Of a stretch of DNA of 64,000 nt, positions 9,029-17,457 are shown piece after piece (within the stretch, counting starts at the first letter, position 1; each line of letters starts with the position of its first letter). The notes under the pieces are model-generated. The model was not told where the DNA came from and made no database searches. It saw only the letters and a list, made by a program, of their open reading frames with translations. A program made the translations under genes and the position numbers. Origin of the DNA: Planomicrobium sp. CPCC 101110 (lineage in GTDB: Bacteria; Bacillota; Bacilli; Bacillales_A; Planococcaceae); the NCBI RefSeq assembly GCF_007859395.1, contig NZ_VOHD01000003.1, positions 25,561 to 89,560 on the forward strand, written 5' to 3'.

Positions 9029-10858
9029 ATGCAGAAAGTTAGTTTTTTTAAATCGATTCACGTGAAATTTGTGCTGATTTACATCTTGCTGATTGTTTTG
9101 GCGATGCAGATAATCGGCCTTTATTTTGCGCAGCAACTTGAAGAAACGCTTAGTGAGAACTTTCAAAATTCCATCGAAGACCGCATGAACATCATCGAAT
9201 TCAGCGTCCGGGAAGAAATGGTCAGAAACCGGACCGATGAGGATTTGACTTTGGAACAAAGCCTTCGTTCTGTCTTGAATGGGTTTCAATCGGATGATGT
9301 CAATGAAATACGGGTGATCGATTCCCGGTATAACATATTGGCGTCTTCTGAGGCCGACAACCAAGTCCTGGTCGGCCAGCGCTCAACGCATGAATTGGTG
9401 AGGCAGTCGACGACCGAGGAAAAAGTGAAGGAAAGAACGTATGTCACCAAGGACCGGCCGAACGACCGGGTATGGGTCCGTGTCCAGCCGATCAAAGCGG
9501 CTGGCGGTGAACTGCTCGGTACTCTTTATAGCGAAGCGGTCATTGAAAATGTTTACGACCAAATGGATGAAATCAATTCCATTTTGGCCGGCGGTACAGC
9601 CATCTCGCTGTTGATAACTGCCATATTAGGGGTATTGGTGGCACAAACCATTTCCCGGCCGATATCGGATATGCGGAAACAAGCGCAAGCCATGGCGAAA
9701 GGCAATTTCTCCAGGAAAGTGCGGGTTTACGGAGATGATGAAATAGGCCAGTTGGCAAGGGCTTTCAATCATTTGACCAACCGATTGCAGGAATCCCAGC
9801 AGTCAACGGAAAGTGAACGGCGCAAGCTGGCGTCCATTTTATCGAATATGACGGATGGCGTTCTATCGACCGACCGAAGAGGGCGCGTTATCCTGATCAA
9901 TGACCCAGCGCTCCGGCTATTGGATGTTTCACGTGAAACGGTCATCAACCGCCCGCTGACAATGGTGCTGGGCCTGGATTCAGAATATACGTTTGAAGAT
10001 TTGATTCACCTGAAAGAAACGATAACGCTCGATTTCAGTACGAAAGATCAAACCACCTTGCTGCGGACCAGTTTTTCGGTCATCCAAAAAGAAACGGGCT
10101 TTGTAAACGGCCTGATTGCCGTTTTGCACGATAATACAGAGCAGGAAAAAATCGATATGGAGCGCCGGGAATTTGTGGCGAACGTTTCCCATGAATTGCG
10201 GACGCCGCTGACGACGATGCGCAGTTATTTGGAAGCTCTTGCTGAAGGCGCTTGGCAAGACCCGGATCTTGCACCGAACTTTTTGAACGTGACACAGACA
10301 GAGACCGAGCGGATGATCCGACTTGTCAACGATTTGCTCAAGCTGTCCAAAATGGATTCCAGTGAAACCGAGATGAACAAAGAAATCATTGAGTTCAACC
10401 GATTCTTCAACCGGATCATCGACCGCTTTGAGATGTCGAAATCGCAAAATGTCCATTTCGAGCGGCATTTGCCGGAGGAACAGTATTTTGTTGAGATTGA
10501 TCCGGATAAATTGACGCAAGTAATCGACAACATCATTTCCAATGCCTTGAAATATTCGCCTGAAGGCGGAACCATCCGTTTCGCGATGACGGTGGAAGAA
10601 GGGGCGCTGCAAATCCGGATCAGCGACCAGGGAATGGGTATACCGAAAGAAAATATCGAACGGATTTTCGACCGTTTCTACCGTGTGGACCGGGCGCGTT
10701 CCCGCGAAATGGGCGGCACCGGACTCGGGTTGGCCATTTCAAAAGAAATGATCCACGCACACGGTGGCTCTATCTGGGCGAAGAGCGCCTATGGAAGAGG
10801 GACAACAATCTTCTTCACATTGCCTTTTGAAATAGACGATGGAGGTGAGTGGGAATGA
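9029..10858 (+). CDS. walK: Sensor histidine kinase WalK (YycG)
   Basis: Membrane kinase partner of WalR. The 609 residues show TM1 at about 12-31, an extracellular PAS-like domain at about 35-180, TM2 at about 188-207, and HAMP at about 208-260. A cytoplasmic PAS domain follows at about 265-370. The HisKA box FVANVSHELRTPLTTM has its phosphoacceptor His near residue 387, and the HATPase has N, G1 (DQGMGIP), F and G2 (GGTGLGLAI) boxes. Everything expected for a functional kinase is present. The last bases overlap walH. Confidence 0.97.
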   Translation: MQKVSFFKSIHVKFVLIYILLIVLAMQIIGLYFAQQLEETLSENFQNSIEDRMNIIEFSVREEMVRNRTDEDLTLEQSLRSVLNGFQSDDVNEIRVIDSRYNILASSEADNQVLVGQRSTHELVRQSTTEEKVKERTYVTKDRPNDRVWVRVQPIKAAGGELLGTLYSEAVIENVYDQMDEINSILAGGTAISLLITAILGVLVAQTISRPISDMRKQAQAMAKGNFSRKVRVYGDDEIGQLARAFNHLTNRLQESQQSTESERRKLASILSNMTDGVLSTDRRGRVILINDPALRLLDVSRETVINRPLTMVLGLDSEYTFEDLIHLKETITLDFSTKDQTTLLRTSFSVIQKETGFVNGLIAVLHDNTEQEKIDMERREFVANVSHELRTPLTTMRSYLEALAEGAWQDPDLAPNFLNVTQTETERMIRLVNDLLKLSKMDSSETEMNKEIIEFNRFFNRIIDRFEMSKSQNVHFERHLPEEQYFVEIDPDKLTQVIDNIISNALKYSPEGGTIRFAMTVEEGALQIRISDQGMGIPKENIERIFDRFYRVDRARSREMGGTGLGLAISKEMIHAHGGSIWAKSAYGRGTTIFFTLPFEIDDGGEWE

Positions 10859-12177
10859 AATACGTTGAACAAGTAAAATCGGTTGTTTTGTTTTTGCTTA
10901 TTCTTCTCAGTTTCGCTTTGACTTTTACCATCTGGACGTTTACCCCTTCGTTTGACCTGATTGAAACGACACCCGCAGTGGATGTTTCAATCGGGGACAA
11001 ACGGACCGTCGAACAAGTGGTCCGGCCGACTAAAGTGCTGTACCACCAAGAAGATAAAGTAACTGGGACCACCAACCGAAAAGGCATTGATCCGCTTCTC
11101 ACTTCGATGAAGTTGTGGCAAATCCATGATGTGACGGAAAAGGAAAAAAAGGCATCGGCGAACACACTGCAGTCCTATATGCACCAGCCGAACCGGGTAA
11201 TTTTATATTATCCGGGAAGTGTGCCTTTGCCGGTATTCGATGCAATGGTGAATATTACAGATGAGACGATTCCGGAAGCTTCGTTTGACCGGGTTGTCAT
11301 AGAAATGGCCACTATTGAACAGACCCAGATCAAGATCTATTTTATCAATTCGGTCTCTGGAAGGGTCCATGAAGGAAGTGTATCGGTAAGCGAAGTGGGC
11401 CAGTTTGAAACCGACGTTTTGGACAGAGCAAAAGATGTATATGTCACGAACGACGACATTGGTGAGTTGCCGATTTACGTGCCGGAAAAAGCGATGAACA
11501 AAGTGGTATATCCTTATCTTTTGGAAGAAGTGACGCATGAAAACTTCCGTTCCGCTTTGTTTGAAAATCCATCCAATGTGAATTCATCCGGCGATGCGAC
11601 AAATGAAAAATATACGGATGACACGGGCGCAATCATGCGTTTTGACGACAACCGGAAAAGTTTGAGCTATGTCAAACCAAGAGCCGAAACATCAGATCCG
11701 GGAATTCCATCGGAACTGATTTTCAGCACGATTGATTACGTCAACGACCACGGAGGCTGGACCAACGAATACCGGTTTTTTGGCATTGAACCGCTCACGC
11801 AGCAAGTTTATTACCGGTTATTTTTAGATAACTTGCCGGTATTCAGTACATCAACGGCCACGGAATTGGAACTGAAATGGGGCATGATTGACGGAACCGA
11901 GCAAGTTTTCCGTTATATCCGGCCATACTATGTATTGCAGTCGACGGCGCAGACCAGCACAGAAATGCTTGAACCGGGGACGGCTGCACTAGACGCCATC
12001 AGCCGCCTGAGTGAAAAAGAACGGAAAAAAGTGACGGACATTTCGCCGGTTTACGAATTGACGCAGACGGGCGAGAAGCTGATCACTTTCCAAGCGGCTT
12101 GGTATTACAAAATAGAAGGAACTTGGCTAAAGCTTTCCGAAGAAGCGCTAGGAGGTGGGAAAGTTGGATTGGAGTAA
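10855..12177 (+). CDS. walH: WalK regulatory protein WalH (YycH)
   Basis: YycH and YycI form a membrane complex that modulates WalK. The protein has one N-terminal transmembrane helix (about 8-27, VVLFLLILLSFALTFTIW) and a large extracellular domain. The upstream GTG at 10849 lies inside the GGAGGTGAG ribosome-binding site, so ATG 10855 is preferred (440 residues). It overlaps the walK TGA, and walI begins before walH ends. Sequence divergence in this family is high; order and topology carry much of the call. Confidence 0.9.
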   Translation: MKYVEQVKSVVLFLLILLSFALTFTIWTFTPSFDLIETTPAVDVSIGDKRTVEQVVRPTKVLYHQEDKVTGTTNRKGIDPLLTSMKLWQIHDVTEKEKKASANTLQSYMHQPNRVILYYPGSVPLPVFDAMVNITDETIPEASFDRVVIEMATIEQTQIKIYFINSVSGRVHEGSVSVSEVGQFETDVLDRAKDVYVTNDDIGELPIYVPEKAMNKVVYPYLLEEVTHENFRSALFENPSNVNSSGDATNEKYTDDTGAIMRFDDNRKSLSYVKPRAETSDPGIPSELIFSTIDYVNDHGGWTNEYRFFGIEPLTQQVYYRLFLDNLPVFSTSTATELELKWGMIDGTEQVFRYIRPYYVLQSTAQTSTEMLEPGTAALDAISRLSEKERKKVTDISPVYELTQTGEKLITFQAAWYYKIEGTWLKLSEEALGGGKVGLE

Positions 12178-12973
12178 AACCAAAACCATTTTCATCATCG
12201 TCTTTTCCATTTTGAATGTCTTTTTGTATTCTTTGTACTTGGACCGTTATACGGAGTATGAAAAAGTAGAAGTTCTTGGGAACGACTCTTCGTCAGTTGA
12301 AGAAAAGCTCAAGGAAGATAACATTTCCTACGGCAATCTTCCGGAATCCGTTGAACCCGAACCTTATATCAATGCCCAGATGAACGAATTCGAAAGCAGT
12401 GAGATCCCCGCTGGCAATCAGCAGGGGCGCATCATTGGAGAAAATCTTCTGCGTGTGGATTTCAGGCAGCCGATGCCTTTAGGGGCTGAAGCGAACGGAA
12501 AAACTTTGACGGCTTTTGTTGAAGAGAACATTGACCAAGGGGAAGCTTATGTTTTTTGGGAGATGAACCAAGCTGAAAACAAAGCCGTCTTTTTTCAAAA
12601 GGTCAACGGAAAGACCCTTTACTATAGCGACAATGGCCGCTTGACGCTTTTCTGGAATGATGAAGGCGAAGTGACAGGATTCGAACAAACAATCTATGAA
12701 AACGTGGAATTGGGCGAACAGCCGAAGGAATTGATTCCTCCGATCCAAGCGATTTACACGCTTTACACAAGAGGGGTCCTGCCGGCGAATTCAACGATTG
12801 ATTCCACGGAAATCGGGTATTCGGTGTATGTCCAGGTTTCTGAAAACGCCCGCATGTTCCTGCCTACATGGCGCATAAGCGCAACACTTGCAGATGGCAC
12901 GAAAGAAGAGTATTTTATAAATGCGGTAAACAACGGCATCGTTGAATTAGAGGCGGAAGAAGCAGTAAAATAA
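12164..12973 (+). CDS. walI: WalK regulatory protein WalI (YycI), TTG start
   Basis: Partner of WalH. The N-terminus DWSKTKTIFIIVFSILNVFL is the family hallmark: a short cytoplasmic tail followed by one transmembrane helix. The extracellular YycI domain follows. The start is TTG at 12164, nine bases after GGAGG. The in-frame GTG at 12155 overlaps that ribosome-binding site and would add GKL-type residues not seen in the family. It overlaps walH by 14 bases. The weak start codon may keep WalI low relative to its neighbours. Confidence 0.9.
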   Translation: MDWSKTKTIFIIVFSILNVFLYSLYLDRYTEYEKVEVLGNDSSSVEEKLKEDNISYGNLPESVEPEPYINAQMNEFESSEIPAGNQQGRIIGENLLRVDFRQPMPLGAEANGKTLTAFVEENIDQGEAYVFWEMNQAENKAVFFQKVNGKTLYYSDNGRLTLFWNDEGEVTGFEQTIYENVELGEQPKELIPPIQAIYTLYTRGVLPANSTIDSTEIGYSVYVQVSENARMFLPTWRISATLADGTKEEYFINAVNNGIVELEAEEAVK

Positions 12974-12985
12974 GGAGTTTTTTAT

Positions 12986-13774
12986 ATGCGTTTTAGTGTA
13001 TTAGCAAGCGGCTCAAGCGGCAATGCTATTTATATAGAGAATGACCAGCACTCGTTTTTGGTGGATGTGGGTTTGAGCGGCCGCAAAATGGAGGAGCTGT
13101 TTGCATCCATCGGCAAAAAGATGAGCAGCCTGGATGGCATTCTTGTGACTCACGAGCACAGTGACCACATCAAAGGAATCGGCATTGTGGCACGCAAATA
13201 CAACGTGCCCATTTATGCCAATGAAAAAACATGGGCGGCTATGGACGGGCTTGTAGGTGCCGTTCCGGTGGAGCAGCGATTTCATTTTCCGATGGATACG
13301 GTGAAGACATTCGGTTCCATTGACATCGAATCGTTTGCGGTGTCCCATGATGCGGCTGACCCAATGTTTTATGTATTCCATGAAAACGGCCGCAAGCTGG
13401 CGCTTATCACGGATACGGGGTATGTCAGCGACCGGATGAAAGGCGTTATCCAGGCAGCGGATTCATTCGTTTTTGAAAGCAACCACGATGTGGGCATGCT
13501 GCAGATGGGCCGGTACCCGTGGTCGGTTAAACGGCGCATTTTGAGCGATGTCGGACACGTGTCGAATGAAGATGCGGCGGTGGCGATGAGTGAAGTGATG
13601 GCTGAAAAGCCGACGCGCATTTATTTGTCGCATTTGAGCAAAGACAACAATATGAAGGATTTGGCGCGCATGAGCGTGGAGCAGACGCTGCAGACAAAAG
13701 GCATCATTGTCGGGGAATATGTCGATTTGCTCGATACGGACGCCAATGTGCCGACGCCTTTGGTGACAGTTTAG
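12986..13774 (+). CDS. walJ: Metallo-beta-lactamase fold exonuclease WalJ (YycJ)
   Basis: The 262-residue protein has the MBL metal-binding motif [10 protein letters not shown] near residue 53. Further ligands sit in SHDAADP and in DTGYVS, and the C-terminal YLSHLSKDN motif is also present. Related YycJ proteins act as exonucleases in DNA repair. It is the last gene of the wal operon and is followed by a large dyad repeat. The start is an ATG after a GGAG site, 12 bases past walI. Confidence 0.95.
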   Translation: MRFSVLASGSSGNAIYIENDQHSFLVDVGLSGRKMEELFASIGKKMSSLDGILVTHEHSDHIKGIGIVARKYNVPIYANEKTWAAMDGLVGAVPVEQRFHFPMDTVKTFGSIDIESFAVSHDAADPMFYVFHENGRKLALITDTGYVSDRMKGVIQAADSFVFESNHDVGMLQMGRYPWSVKRRILSDVGHVSNEDAAVAMSEVMAEKPTRIYLSHLSKDNNMKDLARMSVEQTLQTKGIIVGEYVDLLDTDANVPTPLVTV

Positions 13775-13787
13775 AGGTTGAAGAAAT

Positions 13788-13893
13788 CGCTCCAGGCGGA
13801 CGCTTTCCGCGGACTGACTGCCGAGCCTCCTCGCGCTGCGCACTGCGGGGTCTTGGCAGTCAGTTTTTCCGCTGGAGTCGCCGCCCTCCGCTC
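13788..13893. repeat. GC-rich intergenic dyad repeat, type A
   Basis: The outer arms CGCTCCAGGCGG and CCGCTGGAG/CGCCG are imperfectly complementary. Inner arms ACTGACTGCC (13813-13822) and GGCAGTCAGT (13855-13864) are perfect and followed by TTTTT. It is far more G+C rich than the surrounding spacer. The left arm recurs in reverse orientation near 32727-32752. It resembles dispersed palindromic elements of Bacillales. It may terminate the wal operon. Confidence 0.65.
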
Positions 13894-13960
13894 TTTCTTT
13901 TAAGAGTATTAGGGGAATTCCAGCTGCATGCTATTTAGAAGAATAATCAATAAAAATCAG

Positions 13961-13987
13961 CCGGAGCATTTTGCTTCCGGTTTTTTC
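13961..13987 (+). terminator. Terminator before htrC
   Basis: CCGGAGCA/TGCTTCCGG forms a stem with one bulged base and a T6 tract after it. Confidence 0.7.
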
Positions 13988-14082
13988 TTTTGTCTAAGTT
14001 CACAGAATTGTCGGGCTGTTGGTTGATTAGCGCTGTTGGAATACGGTTATATATAGGTAAAGACAATGGGAGGATGAAGTGT

Positions 14083-15300
14083 ATGGGATATTATAATGAT
14101 CCGCCGCCCAGCCGCAGCAGGAGATCGGGCCGGGCGGGGACGTTTTTAGCCGCTATTGCCGGAGTTTTAGTTGGGGCGCTGGTCGTGTGGCTGTTATTTT
14201 CTTCAGTGCCGGGACTGGCTCCTGGAAACAATACAGCGACAGAGACGGCAGCTGGAAATACGGAAGGCGCTGCCAGTTCAAATTCCGTCAGCATCTCCAC
14301 TGATGTAACGGAAGCCGTTGACATAGCAGCGGATGCAGTAGTCGGAATAACGAATCTTCAGGAGTCCTCAAATTTCTGGAATGGTTCCCAAGGGCAAGAC
14401 CAGCAGCAGGAGCAGGCTGTTGGAACAGGATCGGGTGTAATATATAAAAATGAAGGCGGCCGTGCTTTTGTGGTGACCAACCATCACGTAGTGGATGGCG
14501 CCAATGCGCTTGAAGTTACAATGTCGGATGGCACTAAAGTCGAAGCGGAACTTGTCGGCAGCGATATTTGGACGGATCTTGCAGTATTGGAAATGGACGG
14601 AGCAGGTGTTGAAAAAACGGTTGAATTTGGCGATTCGGATGCATTGAAGCAAGGGGAAACGGTCATTGCCATCGGCAGTCCGCTGGGCCTTGAATTCTCA
14701 GGATCGGTGACCGCAGGGGTTGTCTCTGGCACTGACCGGGCTGTACCGGTAGATTTGAACGGGGATGGGCAGGAAGACTGGCAAGCAGAAGTATTGCAGA
14801 CAGATGCCGCCATCAATCCAGGAAACAGCGGTGGTGCACTTATCAACCTGGCCGGCCAGCTGATTGGCATCAATTCGATGAAGATTGCGACAGACGCCGT
14901 TGAAGGCATCGGTTTTTCGATTCCGATCAATTCGGCGATGCCTGTTATCAATTCCCTTGAAACCACTGGTGAAATGGTGCGTCCGGCAATGGGCGTAACA
15001 CTTGTCGATTTGATTCAAGTACCGCAAAGGGAGCGTCAGGAGACGCTGAACCTTCCTGAAGACGTGAAGACCGGTGTAGTGGTAGATACAGTCGTAGAAG
15101 GCTCAGCAGCCGCACAGGCAGGCATGGAGCAATATGATGTGATTGTCGAGATGGACGGCCAGCCGGTCGGCGATATCATCGAGCTGCGCCAGCATCTTTA
15201 CAACGAGAAAAAGATCGGTGATACGATGACGGTGAAAGCTTACCGGGACGGCGAGGAAATGACGTTCGAACTGAAGCTTGTTGATAACTCGGAGATTTGA
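14083..15300 (+). CDS. htrC: HtrA/DegP-like membrane-anchored serine protease (HtrC/YyxA)
   Basis: Quality-control protease at the outer face of the membrane. From ATG 14083 the protein is 405 residues. An Arg/Pro-rich cytoplasmic tail precedes one transmembrane helix at about 20-42. A low-complexity Ala/Thr/Ser linker leads to the trypsin-like domain with triad His in TNHHVVDG, Asp in WTDLAVLEM and Ser in NPGNSGGALI. One C-terminal PDZ domain covers about 310-400. The start is set by GGGAGGA eight bases upstream; the frame is open to 13990, but no earlier start has a site. The position after walJ is conserved in Firmicutes. Confidence 0.93.
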   Translation: MGYYNDPPPSRSRRSGRAGTFLAAIAGVLVGALVVWLLFSSVPGLAPGNNTATETAAGNTEGAASSNSVSISTDVTEAVDIAADAVVGITNLQESSNFWNGSQGQDQQQEQAVGTGSGVIYKNEGGRAFVVTNHHVVDGANALEVTMSDGTKVEAELVGSDIWTDLAVLEMDGAGVEKTVEFGDSDALKQGETVIAIGSPLGLEFSGSVTAGVVSGTDRAVPVDLNGDGQEDWQAEVLQTDAAINPGNSGGALINLAGQLIGINSMKIATDAVEGIGFSIPINSAMPVINSLETTGEMVRPAMGVTLVDLIQVPQRERQETLNLPEDVKTGVVVDTVVEGSAAAQAGMEQYDVIVEMDGQPVGDIIELRQHLYNEKKIGDTMTVKAYRDGEEMTFELKLVDNSEI

Positions 15301-15308
15301 TGTTGGAG

Positions 15309-15339
15309 ACTTGAAAGCATCTGCTTTCAAGTTTTTTTA
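15309..15339 (+). terminator. Terminator of htrC
   Basis: Perfect 11-bp stem ACTTGAAAGCA/TGCTTTCAAGT followed by T7. Confidence 0.92.
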
Positions 15340-15530
15340 TTTAATGGGAAGCAAGTTGAATCGTTTTATATCAAAGTTGTGATTCTATAATTGAATCCCA
15401 TCCTCAGAGCCCTTTTACAAATATAAAAGAATGGAAAGAGAGTTTTCGCTAAGCCCTTCAGTGGCAGGAAAAAAAAGGAGTTGTCTCGAATCAGTTAAGC
15501 GACTTTAATTTTTGGCTGAGGAGGGAAAAG

Positions 15531-16034
15531 ATGTACAGAACGGTGGAAGACTTTTTGGGGCACTGGAAACAGGAAGCGGCGATGACGGTGCAGGTGTTTG
15601 AGATGCTGACGGATGAATCGCTGAACCAGCAGATCACATTACAAAACCGGACGCTGGGGCGCCTCGGCTGGCATTTGACGACGACACTTGGGGAGATGAT
15701 GGGCCACGCAGGACTGGAATTTGAAGCGACGCCGGATGATTTGCCTGTGCCGAACTCTGCGAAAGAGATCGCGGATGCGTACCGCAGGTCCAGTGATGCA
15801 ATGGTAAAGGCAATAGAGGAACAGTGGACGGATGCTACATTACAGGAAGAGCGGAACATGTATGGCGACAATTGGACTGTTGCACAAGTCATGACCGGGT
15901 TGGTGCTGCACCAGACCCACCACCGGGGACAAATGACGGTGCTTATGCGCCAAGCCGGATTGAAAGTTCCGGGTCTTTACGGTCCGGCAATGGAAGATTG
16001 GGCGGCAATGGGAGCACCGGTTCCAGAAGTGTAA
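15531..16034 (+). CDS. DinB family metal-binding protein
   Basis: The 167-residue protein is of the DinB/YfiT four-helix-bundle type. Candidate metal ligands are His in RLGWHLTTT and the HQTHHRGQM motif near residue 126. LRQAGLKVPGLYGP is a typical C-terminal signature. The family includes thiol transferases and DNA-damage-inducible proteins, but the activity of this member cannot be told from sequence. A strong GAGGAGGG site precedes the ATG. It is a single gene with its own terminator. Confidence 0.85.
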   Translation: MYRTVEDFLGHWKQEAAMTVQVFEMLTDESLNQQITLQNRTLGRLGWHLTTTLGEMMGHAGLEFEATPDDLPVPNSAKEIADAYRRSSDAMVKAIEEQWTDATLQEERNMYGDNWTVAQVMTGLVLHQTHHRGQMTVLMRQAGLKVPGLYGPAMEDWAAMGAPVPEV

Positions 16035-16040
16035 AAAGGA

Positions 16041-16077
16041 AGAGCTGAAAACCTAAGAGGGTTTTCAGCTCTTTTTC
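16041..16077 (+). terminator. Terminator after the DinB-like gene
   Basis: 13-bp stem AGAGCTGAAAACC/GGTTTTCAGCTCT with a five-base loop and T5. Confidence 0.92.
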
Positions 16078-16166
16078 TATGTAAAAAAAGTGTGAAATAT
16101 TATTTGAAAATGAAAATAGATTTTTAGCTTGAAAGAGTGGATTGTTCGGAAAAACAGAAAAAAGGG

Positions 16167-16535
16167 TGTGGATAACTTTATATAGATTTAAGAGTTATTC
16201 GTTATCCACAGACCCTGAAAAGCTTTTCTTTCCGCTACTCTTTTCTTCTGTTAAAATGAGTTGTGGATAAAAAGAAAAAAATTGTGCATAACCTTGTGGA
16301 ATATTCGGAATTTGGAAGGGGGAGGAAAAATGATAATAAATTGCTGTAAAACCCACGTGGAGCACGCTTTGGACGTGTTTGTAGCGGAAACAAAAAGCTA
16401 TCCTATTCTTACAGAATTGTCAGACGAAAAAAAGTTATCCACAAAGTGTGATTACTGCGAAGAAGCTGCATTGTATCTTGTGGCAAATGAATGAGTGGGC
16501 ACAAGATGTAGGAAAGTATGTGGATATGTTGATAA
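16167..16535. other. Cluster of DnaA boxes upstream of and inside the CxxH/CxxC gene
   Basis: Exact TTATCCACA boxes occur at 16167-16175 (-), 16202-16210 (+), 16262-16270 (-) and 16435-16443 (+). A TTATGCACA box, matching TTATNCACA, lies at 16284-16292 (-). One-mismatch boxes lie at 16519-16527 (-) and 16527-16535 (-), with weaker ones on to about 16580. Four exact 9-mers in under 300 bases is far above chance. Because the dnaA-dnaN origin is not here, this is more likely a DnaA-titrating or regulatory cluster than oriC. Confidence 0.8.
16330..16494 (+). CDS. CxxH/CxxC small protein (BA_5709 type)
   Basis: The 54-residue protein has CKTH near the N-terminus and CDYC near residue 40, a likely single zinc site. 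It begins MIINCCKTHVEHALD after a GGGGGAGG ribosome-binding site. It corresponds to the CxxH/CxxC family found just upstream of rlmH in Bacillales. Function is unknown. A perfect DnaA box lies inside the coding region (16435-16443). Confidence 0.85.
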   Translation: MIINCCKTHVEHALDVFVAETKSYPILTELSDEKKLSTKCDYCEEAALYLVANE

Positions 16536-16584
16536 CATTTGGGGATAACTTGTTTGTAAAGGGAATGTAAAAGGGGGATAAGTT

Positions 16585-17064
16585 GTGAATATCTCAATTA
16601 TCAGTGTTGGGAAGCTAAAAGAGAAATACTTGAAATCAGGAATTGAAGAATACACAAAACGACTTGGAAGCTATGCGAAAATGAACGAAGTGGAAGTGCC
16701 AGATGAAAAAGCACCGGAACAATTAAGCGATGCTGACATGGAAATTGTCAAAAAGAAAGAAGGCGACCGCATCCTCGCAAAAATTCCCCAGGATGCGTAT
16801 GTCATCGCCCTTGCCATCGACGGCAAGATGAAAACATCCGAGCAGCTGGCAAAAGACATGGAATCCCTCATGACTTACGGCCGCAGCAAAGTGGTCTTCG
16901 TCATCGGCGGATCACTTGGTTTGCATGATGAAGTGTTGAAGCGGGCAGATGAGAAATTGTCGTTTTCCAAGATGACATTTCCCCACCAGCTGATGAAGCT
17001 GATCTTGGTGGAGCAGGTTTATCGGGCTTTTCGGATTATGAAGGGCGAACCGTATCATAAGTAA
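16585..17064 (+). CDS. rlmH: 23S rRNA (pseudouridine-1915-N3)-methyltransferase RlmH (YydA)
   Basis: SPOUT methyltransferase that modifies helix 69 on assembled 70S ribosomes. At 159 residues it has the family length. The N-terminus [15 protein letters not shown], the knot SAM loop [13 protein letters not shown] near residue 105, and the C-terminal [16 protein letters not shown] and YHK ending are all present. The start codon is GTG at 16585 after AAGGGGG. The DnaA-box cluster occupies its upstream region. Confidence 0.96.
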   Translation: MNISIISVGKLKEKYLKSGIEEYTKRLGSYAKMNEVEVPDEKAPEQLSDADMEIVKKKEGDRILAKIPQDAYVIALAIDGKMKTSEQLAKDMESLMTYGRSKVVFVIGGSLGLHDEVLKRADEKLSFSKMTFPHQLMKLILVEQVYRAFRIMKGEPYHK

Positions 17065-17101
17065 ATGAGGTTTATACTATTAAATAAACTCTAACTTATA
17101 C

Positions 17102-17359
17102 ATGATTTGTCCAAATCCTAAAGACACTCTAGTTATTAAACCGAATTCAAATGTTTTCTTTACACCGATAAATCAAATTAATTCAGTTATTAAAACTATC
17201 CAAAGGGAAACAGGTTTTAATCATTTGGATTTGCTAAACATTGGTCTAAATTCCGTTATTCTAATTGAATACATCCTTGGTAAGGCCATCGCGCCTATTA
17301 GGATAACCCGATCAATGAAACGATTGGACCGATTTTCCTTTTTTTTAAAAGCTTTATAA
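17102..17359 (+). CDS. Doubtful small ORF of unknown function
   Basis: 85 codons from ATG to TAA in an A+T-rich spacer between rlmH and the DUF1846 gene. No ribosome-binding site precedes the ATG and I recognise no family. The middle (TIQRETGFNHLDLLNIGLN) looks protein-like, so it may be a remnant of a former gene rather than a functional one. Confidence 0.2.
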   Translation: MICPNPKDTLVIKPNSNVFFTPINQINSVIKTIQRETGFNHLDLLNIGLNSVILIEYILGKAIAPIRITRSMKRLDRFSFFLKAL

Positions 17360-17457
17360 TGATAAAAGATGGATTTTAGTTGGTATTTTCACTTAAGGCG
17401 TTTTTATCTATCGGGTTAAGAGAAAGCTTGAAGTATAGAAGACGGGACGGGAATTGA

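Noticed and set aside
10849..12177. GTG at 10849 as the walH start
   Set aside because: It lies within the ribosome-binding site GGAGGTGAG that serves ATG 10855.
13788..13893. Insertion sequence or transposase relic
   Set aside because: The segment has dyad arms but no reading frame or terminal duplication, so it fits a non-coding palindromic repeat better.
16167..16580. DnaA-box cluster as the chromosomal origin oriC
   Set aside because: No dnaA, dnaN, A+T-rich unwinding element or origin gene set is adjacent, and gene order places oriC to the left of the window.
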